Positions 61,806 through 61,835 of a DNA stretch of 61,835 nucleotides are shown in pieces (the first letter of the stretch is position 1; every line of letters begins with the position of its first letter). The stretch is taken from NCBI GenBank assembly GCA_963702575.1, contig CAVPCU010000007.1, positions 1 through 61,835 on the forward strand, in the 5' to 3' direction. Origin of the DNA: VRUE01 sp963702575. GTDB taxonomy: Bacteria; Actinomycetota; Thermoleophilia; Solirubrobacterales; 70-9. The position numbers and the translations under genes were made by a program. Below the pieces are notes generated by a model. The model had not been told where the DNA came from and did not search any database. It was given only the letters and a program-made list of their open reading frames with translations.

Positions 61806-61835
61806 TCTGGTCAGGACCGTTCGGGCCGACGGCGT

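Overview
The window is very GC-rich and reads as the chromosome of an actinobacterium, most likely class Thermoleophilia (Solirubrobacterales or Gaiellales relatives). I infer this from a Tad pilus locus, two anchored surface proteins with a ten-residue repeat stalk, uvrC-rapZ followed by gap-pgk-tpiA, system I cytochrome c maturation, and frequent GTG starts with 1-4 base overlaps. A pervasive feature is single-base frameshifts inside otherwise perfectly conserved housekeeping genes (gap, pgk, tpiA, gpmI, tgt, argS, narG, moeA). They look like uncorrected long-read consensus errors rather than decay. Where I give one gene over several reading frames, the product was recognised by joining the frames, and the ends are approximate.

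Layout. 0-2.3 kb: end of a Tad pilus locus, with a TadE-like protein and a large protein joining a TadG-like anchor, an M15 peptidase-like region and a lytic transglycosylase domain. 2.4-6.1 kb: surface protein, MaoC dehydratase, SRPBCC protein, cupredoxin lipoprotein, enoyl-CoA hydratase. 6.2-17 kb: a forward housekeeping run, uvrC, rapZ, ABC exporter, VOC protein, gap, pgk, tpiA, gpmI, tgt. 17-19.7 kb (reverse): metallophosphoesterase and a lipoprotein translationally coupled to a PknB-type kinase. 19.8-23.2 kb: argS, a P-loop protein, ccmG-ccmH (reverse) and a damaged tRNA-Gly. 23.2-26.8 kb: a sparse accessory stretch with a four-copy 24-bp tandem repeat abutting a DUF4143-type ATPase, a pyridoxamine-oxidase-like protein, a GNAT and an HTH regulator. 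26.9-31.6 kb: a secreted protein of about 960 residues with four repeated Cys modules, a glycosyltransferase and an SDR. 31.7-34.7 kb: ccmE, ccmF, secG. 34.8-36.9 kb: alkB, rubredoxin, TetR. 37-44.6 kb: second stalk protein, small hypotheticals, GMC oxidoreductase, cupin, two GNATs, DUF378. 44.7-46 kb: dtd and a hemerythrin-GGDEF fusion.

46.1-61.8 kb is a nearly self-contained anaerobic nitrate respiration and molybdenum cofactor island: narGHJI-narK, moaA, a MOT1-type molybdate transporter, DUF6457, mobA (convergent), moeA, a moaD-moaE fusion, moaC, moaB/mog, DUF2269, and a ClC-type channel at the edge. The logic is coherent. MOT1 would bring molybdate in, the Moa/Moe/Mob enzymes would build the bis-MGD cofactor for NarG, NarJ would chaperone assembly, NarI would pass quinol electrons to NarHG, and NarK would exchange nitrate and nitrite. 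The divergent hemerythrin-GGDEF protein is a candidate oxygen or redox sensor for the switch.
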